Source: Bettongia penicillata ogilbyi (lineage: Eukaryota; Chordata; Mammalia; Diprotodontia; Potoroidae). Taken from it: a stretch of DNA of 64,000 nt. The DNA lies in assembly GCA_023548195.1 (NCBI GenBank), contig JAJHZJ010000268.1, forward strand, positions 2,953,266 through 3,017,265. Direction: 5' to 3'. The stretch's first letter is position 1, and every line of letters begins with the position of its first letter. Below the pieces are notes generated by a model. That model saw only the letters and a list, made by a program, of their open reading frames with translations, was not told the DNA's origin and ran no database searches. The translations under genes were made by a program, and so were the position numbers. Positions 33,095 to 42,749 of this stretch are shown here, in pieces.

Positions 33095-33205
33095 CAGACC
33101 TTTTTAAGGATCTATTATGTGTCAGGTACTGAGCATGGCATGGAGTATACAAGCACAGGTCTGAGATGACCCCTACCTACAAGGAGCTTACATTCTTCTG
33201 GAACC
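33095..33205 (-). mobile_element. L2 LINE 3' end
   Basis: GGATCTATTATGTGTCAGGT, ACTGAGCATGGCATGGAGTA and CTACAAGGAGCTTACATTCT form a reversed L2 tail. Confidence 0.75.
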
Positions 33206-33345
33206 AGGTTCTTCTAAATCCTACTTCAACATCTTTTTCACTACCTATTTCTCTTATTTCTTTCTTCCAATGAAATGTAAGATCCAAAGGCAGGGGATTG
33301 TTTCATTTTTATCTTTGTATACTTAGAGCCTACCAAATCAATTAA
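33206..33345 (+). mobile_element. L2 LINE 3' end
   Basis: TTCTAAATCCTACTTCAACA, CTTCCAATGAAATGTAAGAT and CAAAGGCAGGGGATTGTTTC follow L2 3' order. It sits between two minus-strand L2 ends. Confidence 0.65.
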
Positions 33346-33915
33346 TCAATCTATTGATTGATCATAGTAAGCTTCCACTTTGTGCCAAGCACTGTGTTAA
33401 GCACTGGGGGTACAAAAAGAGGCAAAAGTTAGTTCCTTCCCCTCAAGGATCTCAAAATCTTATATATATATGTATATATATGTATATATATACACACACA
33501 CATACACACACACACACAAGATGCAAGATACATACAAAGTAGATAAATATAATCTAAGAGGGGATCCATTAGCAGCTAGGAGATACTAAAAAAGTCTCCT
33601 GCTGAAGGTGACATTTGAACTGAGGCTGAAGGAAGTCAGAGTTGCTAAGAGGTAAAAGTGAGGAGGGAGACCATTCCACAGATGGGATGGAGTCCATCCA
33701 ATGCAAAGGGAGGGAGGTAGAAGATAGATCCTGTGAGGAAGAACAAATAGGTCAGTACAGCGGAACCACACAGTGTGCGAAAGGAAGAAAAATCTAAGAG
33801 TACTAGAAAGACAGTGAGGGGCCAGGTTGTGAAGAACTTTACATGCCAAAGAAAAAAGTTTATATTTGAACCTAGAGATGAGAGGGAGCCATTAAGGACA
33901 TCATATATGTTCAAT
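33346..33915 (-). mobile_element. L2 LINE 3' half with internal microsatellite
   Basis: The reversed tail is ATAGTAAGCTTCCACTTTGT, GCCAAGCACTGTGTTAAGCA, CCCTCAAGGATCTCAAAATC. A (TA)n/(CA)n array (33460-33520) interrupts it. It then continues with TGAACTGAGGCTGAAGGAAG, GGAGACCATTCCACAGATGG, GGGGCCAGGTTGTGAAGAAC and GAGATGAGAGGGAGCCATTA, the reversed ORF2 C-terminus. Confidence 0.85.
33460..33520 (+). repeat. (TATG/TA)n-(CA)n microsatellite in L2
   Basis: TATATATATGTATATATATG grades into TACACACACACATACACACA. It occupies the L2 position that usually reads as a short ATATATACA word. Confidence 0.95.
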
Positions 33916-33929
33916 GAATTGAACAGAAT

Positions 33930-34600
33930 TCTGGGTATTCAAGTATGAAACTCCTCTTTCAAGCTCCTATTGCCTTATTAAGCCTTTATAGGTATATGGT
34001 GTAAGTAAAGAAATGCAAATTCTGTCTCCTAGGAACTTAATATTTAAAGGGGATACCCTTGACAAAGAATTGGCAGACAGCTAAAGTATGAATTATGAAT
34101 ATCATATTCAGTTTGAAACTGTATATGCAATTAATATTTAATGTTTCAAGGTCTGTGATTTCATTGGTGTGGGGATCCCCTGTAACAATGCATATTGTAA
34201 CTTCTCTAGGACTTAGATGTTGAGACTTCAAGAGTTAACAGTTGCCAAATAATTCATCAGCCTGACATGAATCCAGTGATGAATCTCTCTGAACTTAGGT
34301 AGATTGGTCTTCCGAGTTAGATATGCATTCTTTTATTAGGTCATTTCTAGTTTGGTAGGACTTGGCAAAGCTTGTGTTCAGCTAGCATAGACTTCAGGAG
34401 CTCAGGATCACCCCCACAGGATGTGGTGTCTCCTCACCAAAGAGCTGGTTACCTTGTGATGAATATATGACTACAGCACCTCATGAAGACCTTTTACTAT
34501 GAAGAAATTGTGATCAGAATTCATGGAGATTACACTCGGACTTTGAACTCATGGATGCTTTGAAGTCTTGACATGTTAACATCTTAAATATTTTAGAAAG
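33930..34600. other. Unassigned stretch
   Basis: No coding frame or named repeat. The 34.33-34.57 kb part is less AT-rich and might be an unrecognised dispersed repeat. Confidence 0.35.
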
Positions 34601-34604
34601 AATA

Positions 34605-34850
34605 GTTACGGGAATGAGCAACTGGATAAGGCACTGGTCTTGAAATCAAGAGGATATGGGCTCATATTCTTTCTCTGACATTAGCTGTATAACCCTGGGC
34701 AAGTCACTTAACCTTGTTTGTTTCAGTTTCCTCACCTGTAAAATGAGCAGCAGAAGGAAACGTCAAACCACTCCAGGATCTTTGCCAGGGAAACCCCAAA
34801 TGGGGTCATGAAGAGTAGGATATGACCAGAATAACTGAGAAACAAAAAAT
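34605..34850 (+). mobile_element. tRNA-derived SINE
   Basis: GAGCAACTGGATAAGGCACT, GACATTAGCTGTATAACCCT, GGGCAAGTCACTTAACCTTG, TTTCAGTTTCCTCACCTGTA, GTCAAACCACTCCAGGATCT and GGGGTCATGAAGAGTAGGAT. The same family as 41.77 and 5.64 kb. Confidence 0.85.
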
Positions 34851-34971
34851 GATCAAAGTAAAATTCCCTAAGTACCTCCACTCTTCAGTTAATCATATCC
34901 AGTTGCTTGTATTCTAAATATATTGTCCTCATAAGGGTATCATGGATAGTAGCAGCCTAGCTCACTAAGGT

Positions 34972-35170
34972 GATGTGCTATGGTGAAAAGAACAGGGGAA
35001 TGGTGGGAACAGGAGGAAGACACCTGGGCTCTGGTCCTAGCTTTACCTCTAACCAGCTATATGGAATGGATGTGGGCAAGTCGTCACTTCCTTGGGACTC
35101 ACTTTCCTCATAAATTGAGAGGGTTGGACGAGTTTTCTAGGGTCCTTTTCAGTTCTAAATTCCTCTTGTT
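34972..35170 (+). mobile_element. SINE with CR1/L3-like tail
   Basis: GCTATGGTGAAAAGAACAGG, CTGGGCTCTGGTCCTAGCTT, GGATGTGGGCAAGTCGTCAC and GGGTTGGACGAGTTTTCTAG end in TTTTCAGTTCTAAATTCC. Confidence 0.75.
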
Positions 35171-35401
35171 TTTATTATAAAGATCTCAGCGAATAGGTTT
35201 GCAAATGTAAAGCCTTGCCCCACCTCGTGCCTCCAGTCCTAGCTCCCATGACAGAGGCCTCTACTTACACTTGATCCCTAGTAGTTCAGAAGCACCATGA
35301 AACACAAATCTTACCAGTAGAAAGATGAAAATAGGAAGAAGAGCCTCTGACCAGCCCCACTGGAGATTACAGAATCCTTGGACATCAGTGCAACAGAGCG
35401 G

Positions 35402-35605
35402 CAGACTGAGAGGCAGCTGGGTGGTACAGGGGATAGAGACCTCAGACTGGAGTCAGGAAGAGCTACGTTTGAATCCTATCTCCCACTTGTTAGCTGGATT
35501 CGTCATTCAACTCTCTCATCTATAAAGTGGGGATAATGATAACACCTATCTCACAGGGTTCTTACAAGGATCAAATGAGCACATAATGTTTGTTATTCAC
35601 CAGGT
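35402..35605 (+). mobile_element. CORE-SINE
   Basis: AGGCAGCTGGGTGGTACAGG, GGATAGAGACCTCAGACTGG, GAGTCAGGAAGAGCTACGTT, CTCATCTATAAAGTGGGGAT and CAGGGTTCTTACAAGGATCA. The head is well preserved. Confidence 0.85.
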
Positions 35606-35734
35606 GCAATTGTTATTATCTTTAAAGGTTATGCACTATACCCAATGGAGAGCCTTTCAAGTTTTTTGTTTTTTTTGGAACTTGCTGACTTTTCTGTTGC
35701 AGTTCTTGAGAAATGTGATTATTTGCTTCCCTGG

Positions 35735-35917
35735 CTCGCGCTCTCTCTCTCTGTCTCTCTCTCTGTCTCTCTCTCTCCCTCTCTGTCTCTCTGTCTTTAT
35801 CTGTCTCTCTTTCTCTGTCTGTCTCTGTCTCTGTCTCTCTCTCTTCCTCTCTCTGTCTCTCTGTCTTTATCTGTCTCTCTTTCTCTGTCTCTGTTTCTCT
35901 GTCTCTCTCTGTCTCTG

Positions 35918-35948
<31 letters not shown>

Positions 35949-35950
35949 AT
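35735..35950 (+). repeat. (CTCTGT)n/(CT)n pyrimidine tract plus (CA)n
   Basis: About 190 bases are almost pure pyrimidine apart from regular G in CTGTCTCT units. They include an imperfect duplication of a block ending CTGTCTTTATCTGTCTCT at both 35.81 and 35.88 kb. About 11 CA units follow (35927-35948). Long frames on both strands here are artefacts. Confidence 0.95.
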
Positions 35951-36094
35951 TAGAAGTAACCAATTACATTTAAGAGGATGGTACATGTTAGAAGCAGACA
36001 GCAATGAAAAATGACAATTTTCTAATGAGGATAGAGAGAAAAACAAGAAGTTAAAAAAACCCTGAAATTTAAAACAGATACAAATTTCTAAAGA

Positions 36095-36225
36095 GGACAA
36101 TCTTTATTTAACATGGGAAGATTTCTACAGAACAATACAAAGTGAAGAAAGCACTGCCAAAAGAACAATACACACAATGATTACTACAAGGATAAATAAA
36201 ATCAGTGATGATTGATCTTGTTTCC
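36095..36225 (+). mobile_element. L1 ORF2 terminal fragment
   Basis: GGGAAGATTTCTACAGAACA, AAAGTGAAGAAAGCACTGCC and AAAAGAACAATACACACAAT resemble the L1 ORF2 end (compare 63.53-63.60 kb). Confidence 0.55.
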
Positions 36226-36229
36226 ACAC

Positions 36230-36300
36230 ATGCAATCAATCAAACTACAAGCATTTCTGAAGTACCTACTATGTGTCAGACACTATCAAAGTTAAAGAAT
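36230..36300 (-). mobile_element. L2 LINE 3' terminus fragment
   Basis: CAAGCATTTCTGAAGTACCT, then ACTATGTGTCAGACACTATC, is a reversed L2 tail. Confidence 0.65.
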
Positions 36301-36614
36301 CTGTCTTTCCCATGTTTAAATGATACATAAATTAAAAATGTACTGACATGTACCATCAATCAGAATCATATTATTAAGAGATTGTTCATTATATGTATTT
36401 ATAGAATGCACTTTGTAGAAGGTATTGTTTGGGTGTCTGGAAAGAATCTATTTTTGTCAAAACAAAATGTATCCATAAATTCATTTTTTAAAAATTAAAA
36501 GTTTAAAAAAATCAAGAGGAGTATCTTGTATGAGTTTCTTGATTTCATATGATTAAGGCTATTAGTAGCTAGTAATTTGTTTAGTATTTTTTCTTTATAT
36601 TGGTACAGTTGATA

Positions 36615-37135
36615 GAGATATATCAATGAACATTTATTAAATGCACTATACTAAGTGAGATACAAAGCAAGGCAAGACAGTCCCTGCTCTCAAGGTGCTC
36701 ATAGTATAATAGGGGAAATGGCATGCAAATTATTATGTACTAACAAGATACATATATACACATATAAATGCATATATGTGTATATACATATATGTATGTA
36801 CATGCATACATATGTGTATATATACATATATATGTACACATATACATGCATGTGTAATTGGAGATAGTCTCAGAAGGAAGGCAATAAAGTTATTGAGGTC
36901 TGGGAAAGGTTTCTTACAAAAGGTGAATTTTAACTGGGATTTGAAGGAAGTCATGGAATCTAGGAGTCAGAGATGAGGAGACAAGAGATAGAGTGTCTTA
37001 TCTGAGGTATAGTAAAGATACCACTGTCAGTGAATCAAAGAGCATATAGAGTGGAGTAAGGCATAACAGATTGGAAAGATAGGAAGGGATTAGATTTTAA
37101 AAGTCTTAAAAAAAACCACAAGCTGGATTTCATAT
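36615..37135 (-). mobile_element. L2 LINE 3' half with internal microsatellite
   Basis: ATGAACATTTATTAAATGCA, CAGTCCCTGCTCTCAAGGTG and CTCATAGTATAATAGGGGAA form the reversed tail. The array at 36748-36858 comes next. TTGGAGATAGTCTCAGAAGG, GGTCTGGGAAAGGTTTCTTA, ACTGGGATTTGAAGGAAGTC, TCAGTGAATCAAAGAGCATA and GATTGGAAAGATAGGAAGGG then follow L2 ORF2 in reverse. Confidence 0.85.
36748..36858 (+). repeat. (TATA/CATA/TGTA)n microsatellite in L2
   Basis: Interrupted ATATACACATATAAATGCAT and TATGTGTATATATACATATA units occupy the same L2 position as the array at 33460-33520. Confidence 0.95.
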
Positions 37136-37141
37136 TAGAAG

Positions 37142-37835
37142 TCTCAGTTTCTTTTTCTGGATCCTCATCCGGATCACACCTTTTAACCATTGTTATCCTA
37201 CAATTCTCTTTCCCAGGCTCTTTTCTCTTTTCACTCTATACTACTTCCCTTGGTGATCTCATCACCTCCCATGGATTTAATGATCATCTCTATGCTGGTG
37301 ATTCTCACATCTACCTATTCTGCTCTAACCTCTGGACTCATGTCCAGTCTCACATCTCTGATTGTCTTTCAAATGTTTCAACCTGGATTTCTGGTAGAAA
37401 TATTAAATGCAACATGTCCCAAAATACTCATTATCTTTCTCTCTAAAACCTCTATCCCTCCAAAATTCCCTATAATTGTTGAGGGCAGCGCCGTTCTTCC
37501 AGTCCCCCAGGTGCATAACCTGAGTGTCATCCTTGGCTCCTCACTATCTTTTCCCTCCACCTCCATAACTGATCTGTTGCCAAGGTGTGTCAAATTTACA
37601 ACTCGGTATTTTTTTTTTTACCCTCTCACCCTACTCAGTAGATTCCAGTGATTCCCTATCATCTCTAGGATTAAATATAAAATCCTGTCTAGTGTTCATA
37701 GTCCTTCATAATCTAACGCCCTCCCCCATCCCCACCCACACATACTCCTTTACTATCTTTTTATACCTTACTCCCCAGATGTACTGTTTGATCTTTTCCT
37801 GTTTCACTTATTTCCAGTGTCTTCCTTCTTTTAAT
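37142..37835 (+). mobile_element. L2 LINE, RT to C-terminal region
   Basis: CCCTTGGTGATCTCATCACC, TCCCATGGATTTAATGATCA, CATCTCTATGCTGGTGATTC, TAATTGTTGAGGGCAGCGCC and AACCTGAGTGTCATCCTTGG are L2 ORF2 text. The frame at 37190-37651 keeps VHNLSVILGSSLSF, like the conserved 'VxNLGVILDSxLSF' box. A deletion then joins the segment before 37610 to the downstream 'ccagtgattccctatcatctctagg' block at 37645. It sits head to head with the minus-strand L2 at 36615-37135. Confidence 0.85.
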
Positions 37836-37859
37836 TATTTGCTATCTTTCCCATTGATT

Positions 37860-38031
37860 GTGAAATCAGCACAGCCTCTGAGGTCAAAATGCAACAGAGT
37901 ATGGAATGATTGGCCTGACAATACTAAGACAGGTTCTTCACTAGCCAATCCTGTACCATCCATATGTGAAACCCATCGTTACAGCAAATGAAGAAATTTT
38001 GAATGCTGTGGATAAGTTCATTTACCTTGGC
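37860..38031 (+). mobile_element. LINE ORF fragment, upstream of nested SINE
   Basis: A frame ends in NAVDKFIYLG just before the SINE, matching the 'LNAVDKFTYLGS' box after the palm of certain non-LTR RTs. The frame would resume after the SINE at 38348. The clade is uncertain (RTE- or CR1-like with a C-terminal zinc finger). Confidence 0.65.
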
Positions 38032-38347
38032 GGTATGTGTGTGTTTGTCCTTTATTGCTGAAGAAGACCATGCCATCAGAGAAATGATGATATGACTTGC
38101 ACTTGACTTTGTTTTTGACTGAGGGAGGGCTGTGCAGGTCACCAGCCTTACTTCTCCTCCAGAGTCATCTGAATCCAGTGACCAGGATGAGAAAGACTGG
38201 AAATGACCCGGGATGAAGCAATTGGGGTTAAGTGACTTGCTCAAAGTCACACAGCTAGTGAGTGTCAAATGTCTGAGGTGAGATTTGAACTCAGGTCCTC
38301 CTGACTCCTGCACTGGTGCTCTATCCACTGCACCTCCTAGCTGCCCC
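38032..38347 (-). mobile_element. Full-length composite SINE inserted in LINE ORF
   Basis: On the minus strand it starts with GGGGCAGCTAGGAGGTGCAG, then TGGATAGAGCACCAGTGCAG, CCTGAGTTCAAATCTCACCT and AGCAAGTCACTTAACCCCAA. A second body follows with GGAGGAGAAGTAAGGCTGGT and CCTCCCTCAGTC. It ends in a GGACAAACACAC tail. ACCTTGGC flanks it exactly on both sides (38024-38031 and 38348-38355). The body is shared with 59.19-59.45 kb, where the tRNA head is absent. A 159-residue frame running over it (37924-38403, minus) is only SINE sequence. Confidence 0.9.
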
Positions 38348-39085
38348 ACCTTGGCACTATACTTTCTAGGGATATACACATAGGTGATGAGGTTGATACA
38401 CACATTGTCAGAGCTAGTTCAGTGTTTAGGAGGCTCTGAAAGAAAGTGTGGGAGATAAGCATGCTGAAGGTGTACAGAGCTATTGTGCTAACTTCATTGT
38501 TGGATGACTGTGAAACCTTGACAGTGCTACCAGTGCTGTGCCAGGAAAATTGAACAGTTTCCACTTGCATTGTCTTAGGAAGATTCTAAAGTTCACCTAG
38601 CAAGATAAAGTAGCAGACTGTGAGATCACCTTTCCAGCTGATCTGTTAAACATTCAAATTCTATTTCAGGGAGCACAATTCCATGTTTTTCAACTGCCAA
38701 ATGTGTATTTGCCTAAAAGGCTAATTTACAGAGAACTCACACAGGATAAACACACTCGCAGGGAGGTCAGACAAAGTGATACAGGGATGCTCTCAAGGTC
38801 TCTCTGAAGAACTCTAGTATTGATTGTGAGACACAGGAGACACTGGTACACGACCACCCCCCATGGTGTACGTGAATCAGAGAAGGTGCTGTGCTCTATG
38901 AGTCAAGCAGAATTGTTATAGCTCAAAAGAAATGTGAGATATGCAAATTTAGAAACATCTTCATCCCAAATGTTCAAACGATTAATGTGTGTCCAGTCTA
39001 TGATAGATCCTTCCAAGCTCATATTGGTCTGATCAGCCATAGTTGGATACGTTGTACTTTGACTCTGACTTTGGGATGTCCTTCT
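38348..39085 (+). mobile_element. LINE ORF C-terminal part with zinc-finger-like end
   Basis: Decayed frames show AIVLTSLLDDCETLTVL (compare 'VVLPTLLYGCETWTV'). At 38891-39060 the frame has YESSRIVIAQKK and CPVYDRSFQAHIGLISHS. The last segment resembles the C-terminal CPxCxRxFxxxIGLxxHxRxH finger of these LINE proteins, with the second cysteine replaced by tyrosine and the final histidine lost. It is inactive. Confidence 0.7.
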
Positions 39086-39089
39086 GCTT

Positions 39090-39275
39090 GTCTTGCAGTA
39101 CAAAGGACAAGATCTAGCCTGTATATAGCTTGTAGGTACATATGTGTTTGTTATCTTTCCCATTAGACTAGAGCTCGTTGAGGGCAGGGATTGTTTTTTG
39201 TTTCTTTTCTTATCCCTAGCACTGAGCATAGTTTCTGGCATTTTATGGTACTTAATAAGTGTTTATTGACTGACT
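39090..39275 (+). mobile_element. L2 LINE 3' end
   Basis: CCTGTATATAGCTTGTAGGT, CCCATTAGACTAGAGCTCGT, TGAGGGCAGGGATTGTTTTT and AGCACTGAGCATAGTTTCTG end in AATAAGTGTTTATTGACTGA. Very well preserved. Confidence 0.9.
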
Positions 39276-39277
39276 GG

Positions 39278-39400
39278 TTGAAGGACGACCTGAATTCAAG
39301 TCCTGTTTTTGACATATCCTATCTGGGTGACTCTGGACAAACTACTTAACCTATTTTTTGCTCTAGGCAACCCTCTAAGACTCTAAGTCTTTGAGATAAG
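39278..39400 (+). mobile_element. SINE fragment
   Basis: GACGACCTGAATTCAAGTCC, TATCTGGGTGACTCTGGACA and AACTACTTAACC follow tRNA-derived SINE order without the 5' head. Confidence 0.65.
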
Positions 39401-39484
39401 GCTCATTTTCATTAGTAGATGGAAATCGTCATCAAAGAAATCACAGGTCCTGTCCGTGTCCCTGTCCCTGTGGTTGGATTCCTA

Positions 39485-39620
39485 CCTCTTTTCTTCAGGT
39501 TCTATCATGAGATCCTTGAGGGTGAGAATTGTTTTATTCCTTTTGTTTGTATCTCCAATGTCTAGAATATCTCCTGAGACACAGTGGGTACCTAATAAAT
39601 AATTGTTGGATGACTGATCT
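39485..39620 (+). mobile_element. L2 LINE 3' terminus
   Basis: GATCCTTGAGGGTGAGAATT, TTGTATCTCCAATGTCTAGA and GGTACCTAATAAATAATTGT, then TGGATGACTGA. Confidence 0.8.
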
Positions 39621-39624
39621 TTTT

Positions 39625-41000
39625 AAATTTTTCTCTGGTAAGAGCCAGTTTATTTTAGGTATAAAGAAAAGGGAAAATACTGTAATTTAGGATAGGAATA
39701 AAGACTAGGTTAGGCTCTGGACCTCTGATTTTACTGATATGAGAACTACCAGGTAAGGAATTTCCTTCTACCATTGCAGTTTGGGGATTTCTCTGCAGAC
39801 TAGTGTTAGACTGTCACATAAAGCACTACATTTACTATTTCTGAAAATAGTTTCTATATCATATGGTTTCCTAAGTGGCATTGAACAGCAATTAAATGAC
39901 AAAGTCGCTGCATCTCTGAACGTTCCATGATGTTATAGAATGACATCCTGGTTTCACATTCTTTGTTTTGACATGTACATTTGAGTTTTACTTATACATG
40001 ACAATGGCAAATAACAAGATTAATCTCTTTACTCTATCATTCACATTTTAGAAGTCACTAATTCCACTTAGCAACTTTATAGGGCATCTTTGAAGTCAGC
40101 CAGAGCTAGGCCAAAGCCAAGGAAGCTCTCTACATTTAGACAATTTGGGGAAAACTGACTTCTAAGGTTTGAACCAGTTTCCTAGTCAGGTAGATGAAGA
40201 AATGAATTTTTTTTTTTAGAAAATATATTAGGACAGTGGTTTCTTTATTTTCAAGTTCCTATAGTCCTTTCCCAATAGAGGGAAAAGTTGTTTCAGGAGT
40301 GGATAGTTGGTCAGGAGTCAACAGCTCCTGAATAGTTGTTCAGGAGTGGATTGAGCAATAGATTTCTAGTCAAAGTTCTTCTGTGGCTCTCAGTCAGAGA
40401 CCCAGCTGGATGTGTGACTTCCCTGCAGTTCAGGAGGAAACATGCCTATTGGTCAGGATTCCTTCCCAAGCATTTCCCTCAATGATAGAGGCACTCCTTT
40501 GTTTTAAAAAGTCAGGTCACTAAGATGGAATCTGCTGTGGGGGTGAACAGTCCCATTTCCAGGCAGCCAGGGCAAGGAACAAACTTAAATTTAAAGCCTT
40601 CAGTCTTCTGAAGTAGAAAAATGTTTTATTCTGAGGGTCAATGAAAGGGCAAACCAGGGATTGAGTGGGAGGCAGGAAAAGGAATCCCCTGGTGAAACTA
40701 TTTTCTTTTCTCAATTCCAAATCAACTGCTTTATTTCATATAGCTTTCATACAGGCTCCATTTGGAGGGTTTTCTTTGGAAATGGTCCTAGAAGAGTTGG
40801 TAAAGTTTCACTATTTATGTTAAACCTAGAAATTATTCCATCCCCTCTCACGGTACAAGAATGGTACCTGTTAAAAAGATCGCTTACTGAGGAAAGTGAA
40901 ATAATAACTGCGTTAATCCCTTGTAAGTGTGAAACACGGTCAAGCTTTTGTACTTTTTTACATATCACTAAAACAGAGCTCTGCCATTTTGATTCTGTCC
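39625..41000. other. Low-repeat stretch, candidate conserved element at 39.85-40.17 kb
   Basis: No confident transposon. GAACAGCAATTAAATGACAA, AAAGTCGCTGCATCTCTGAA and GGCAAATAACAAGATTAATC are complex, TAAT-rich words typical of conserved non-coding DNA. At 40.28-40.36 kb a GTTG-TCAGGAGTGGAT unit is repeated imperfectly. Confidence 0.3.
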
Positions 41001-41004
41001 CATT

Positions 41005-41295
41005 CCATTCAACCAGAATTTATCAAACATCTATCTCTAAGACAAAACGTAAGAACAATCACTGACCCCAAAGGGACTTGCATTCTACTGAAAGGAAAGA
41101 AAATAAACGCAGAATAGTAAATGTGAAATAATTTGGAGAGTAGAAAGCACCAATAAGTGGGGTTGGAGGGAGGAAACTTGAATTAATTGATCATGGACCT
41201 AGTGATTTCAAGAGGTAGAAATAAAAAGGAATAGAATTCCAGACATGAGGGACAGTCTGAGCACAAAGGCATGGAGGTAGGAAACAGAAAATCAG
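41005..41295 (-). mobile_element. L2 LINE 3' part
   Basis: CCAGAATTTATCAAACATCT, CCAAAGGGACTTGCATTCTA, GACATGAGGGACAGTCTGAG and GCACAAAGGCATGGAGGTAG follow reversed L2 order with a deletion. Confidence 0.65.
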
Positions 41296-41394
41296 GTTTT
41301 GGAAAAAGCAAACAGTGCACTTTGGGTAGGAAAGTGAGTAATTTGATGATAACTCTATTATATGAACCATTTTGCTATCATGAAAGCAAAATTA

Positions 41395-41565
41395 TATATC
41401 GGAAAGAGCAATGGATTTGGAGGCAGATAACAAATTCAGATCCTTACAGAGTTACTAAGTACTTCTCTGGGCCTCATTTCACTCACTAGTAAGATAAGTT
41501 GAAGTGGGTATGAACTAGATGGCCTCTAACATACCTCTTAGCTTTAATTCTATGACCCTTAGTCT
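41395..41565 (+). mobile_element. SINE with CR1/L3-like tail
   Basis: TCGGAAAGAGCAATGGATTT, GGAGGCAGATAACAAATTCA, CTGGGCCTCATTTCACTCAC and ATGAACTAGATGGCCTCTAA end in TTTAATTCTATGACCC. Confidence 0.75.
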
Positions 41566-41768
41566 TATTCTTTGTACTAATAGAATGCAAAAAAACCCAA
41601 AAGAAACTTAATGGTCTAGATGCTGTAATTGAAGGGTAGATCCCTTCTGTCTTCAGAATGCCATGAATGACTTTGACATATTGTTCTCTTTCTGGAGGGG
41701 AAAGACATTAAGTATATCATTCAAATAATGTTTGCTATTTAAATTATACAAATATTAGACTTCAAATA

Positions 41769-42030
41769 TTTGGAGCAGCTAGGTGGCTCAGTGGATAGAG
41801 TGTCAGATCTGGAGTTACAAAGACTCATCCTCCTAAGTTCAAATCTGACCTTAGACACTTGCTTAGCCATGTGACCCTGAGCAAGTCACTTAACCTTGTT
41901 TGCCTCAGTTTCCTCATCTATAAAATGAGTTGCAGAAGGAAATGACAAACCACTGCAATGTTTTTGACAAAAACAATCAAACAAACAAAAAGAATGGGGT
42001 CATAAAGAGTCATATATGACTAAAAAAACT
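41769..42030 (+). mobile_element. tRNA-derived SINE, full length
   Basis: GGAGCAGCTAGGTGGCTCAG, TGGATAGAGTGTCAGATCTG, AAGTTCAAATCTGACCTTAG, CATGTGACCCTGAGCAAGTC, GTTTGCCTCAGTTTCCTCAT, GAAATGACAAACCACTGCAA and GGGGTCATAAAGAGTCATAT. This is the best-preserved SINE head in the window, with clear A-box and B-box positions. Confidence 0.92.
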
Positions 42031-42079
42031 ACTTGATAAGGGTACTTCGTCTTTGTGTATGATGGCAATACTTCAATAA

Positions 42080-42580
42080 CACAAAGTGAAATCTACTTGT
42101 GACTCATTCCCGAATGCAGTAATACTGAATTGTCAGGTATCTAAGAATAAACAGCTCCTCTCATTAATCCTCATCTCCCATTCTCTCATCCTCATGTTTC
42201 TCCATTCTACCCTAGTCATGTCTCATTCTAGGTCTACTTGCCCCTTCCATTGTAACCTCTGTAATTTCTGTCCCATACATAACAAACTTCCCTTCCTTTT
42301 GAATATTTTATTTTGCTTCTTCCATCTTCTGATGCCCACAGAGACATAGCTTTTCACAGATGACAGGGCATTTCTGGCTATCCTCTCCATCAATGACTTT
42401 ACCTTCCCTATTATCTCCCCCAGCTCCTTACCATCACTACACTGGTTCTTTATTCCTATTGCCACATCCAGTTTCTCCTTTCACTTTTGGCATTCAGAAA
42501 ATTCTTTTCCTTCAAGGTTCACTCAAGGAATAGGAGCTAGACCTATGATTTCATCTGTATAGGAACTTCTGAATTATGGA
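42080..42580. other. Pyrimidine-biased unassigned stretch
   Basis: CTCATCTCCCATTCTCTCAT and CTCCATCAATGACTTTACCT look like diverged LINE ORF2 coding sequence, but no motif fixes the family. Confidence 0.3.
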
Positions 42581-42589
42581 ACTATTTAT

Positions 42590-42745
42590 CTGTCAGTAAG
42601 CCAACAAGCACTTAGTAGATGCCAGGCACTGTGATAAGATTGGAGAATGCAAATACAAATATAAAGAAAGAGAGTCACTCCCTTCAGTGATTTTATATCC
42701 TATGAGAGGAAGACATTACGTAAGAGGAAGCTGAAAGGCAATGTT
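42590..42745 (-). mobile_element. L2 LINE 3' end
   Basis: AACAAGCACTTAGTAGATGC, CAGGCACTGTGATAAG and CTATGAGAGGAAGACATTAC form a reversed tail. Confidence 0.7.
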
Positions 42746-42749
42746 GAGG

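Noticed and set aside
35586..36014. Overlapping long frames on both strands
   Set aside because: They are artefacts of the CTCTGT and CA arrays, giving Ser-Leu or Arg-Glu runs.
37190..37651. 153-residue frame considered as a gene
   Set aside because: It is an L2 ORF2 relic, with the family's conserved VxNLxVIL box and a downstream deletion.
37924..38403. Minus-strand 159-residue frame, the longest in the window
   Set aside because: It is a read-through of a full-length SINE and its LINE flanks. The VDRAP and EFKSHL words are translated tRNA-like SINE head.
41769..41850. Possible tRNA genes at SINE heads (also 28228, 35402 and 38347)
   Set aside because: A- and B-box-like words are present but no cloverleaf can be completed, and SINE bodies follow.
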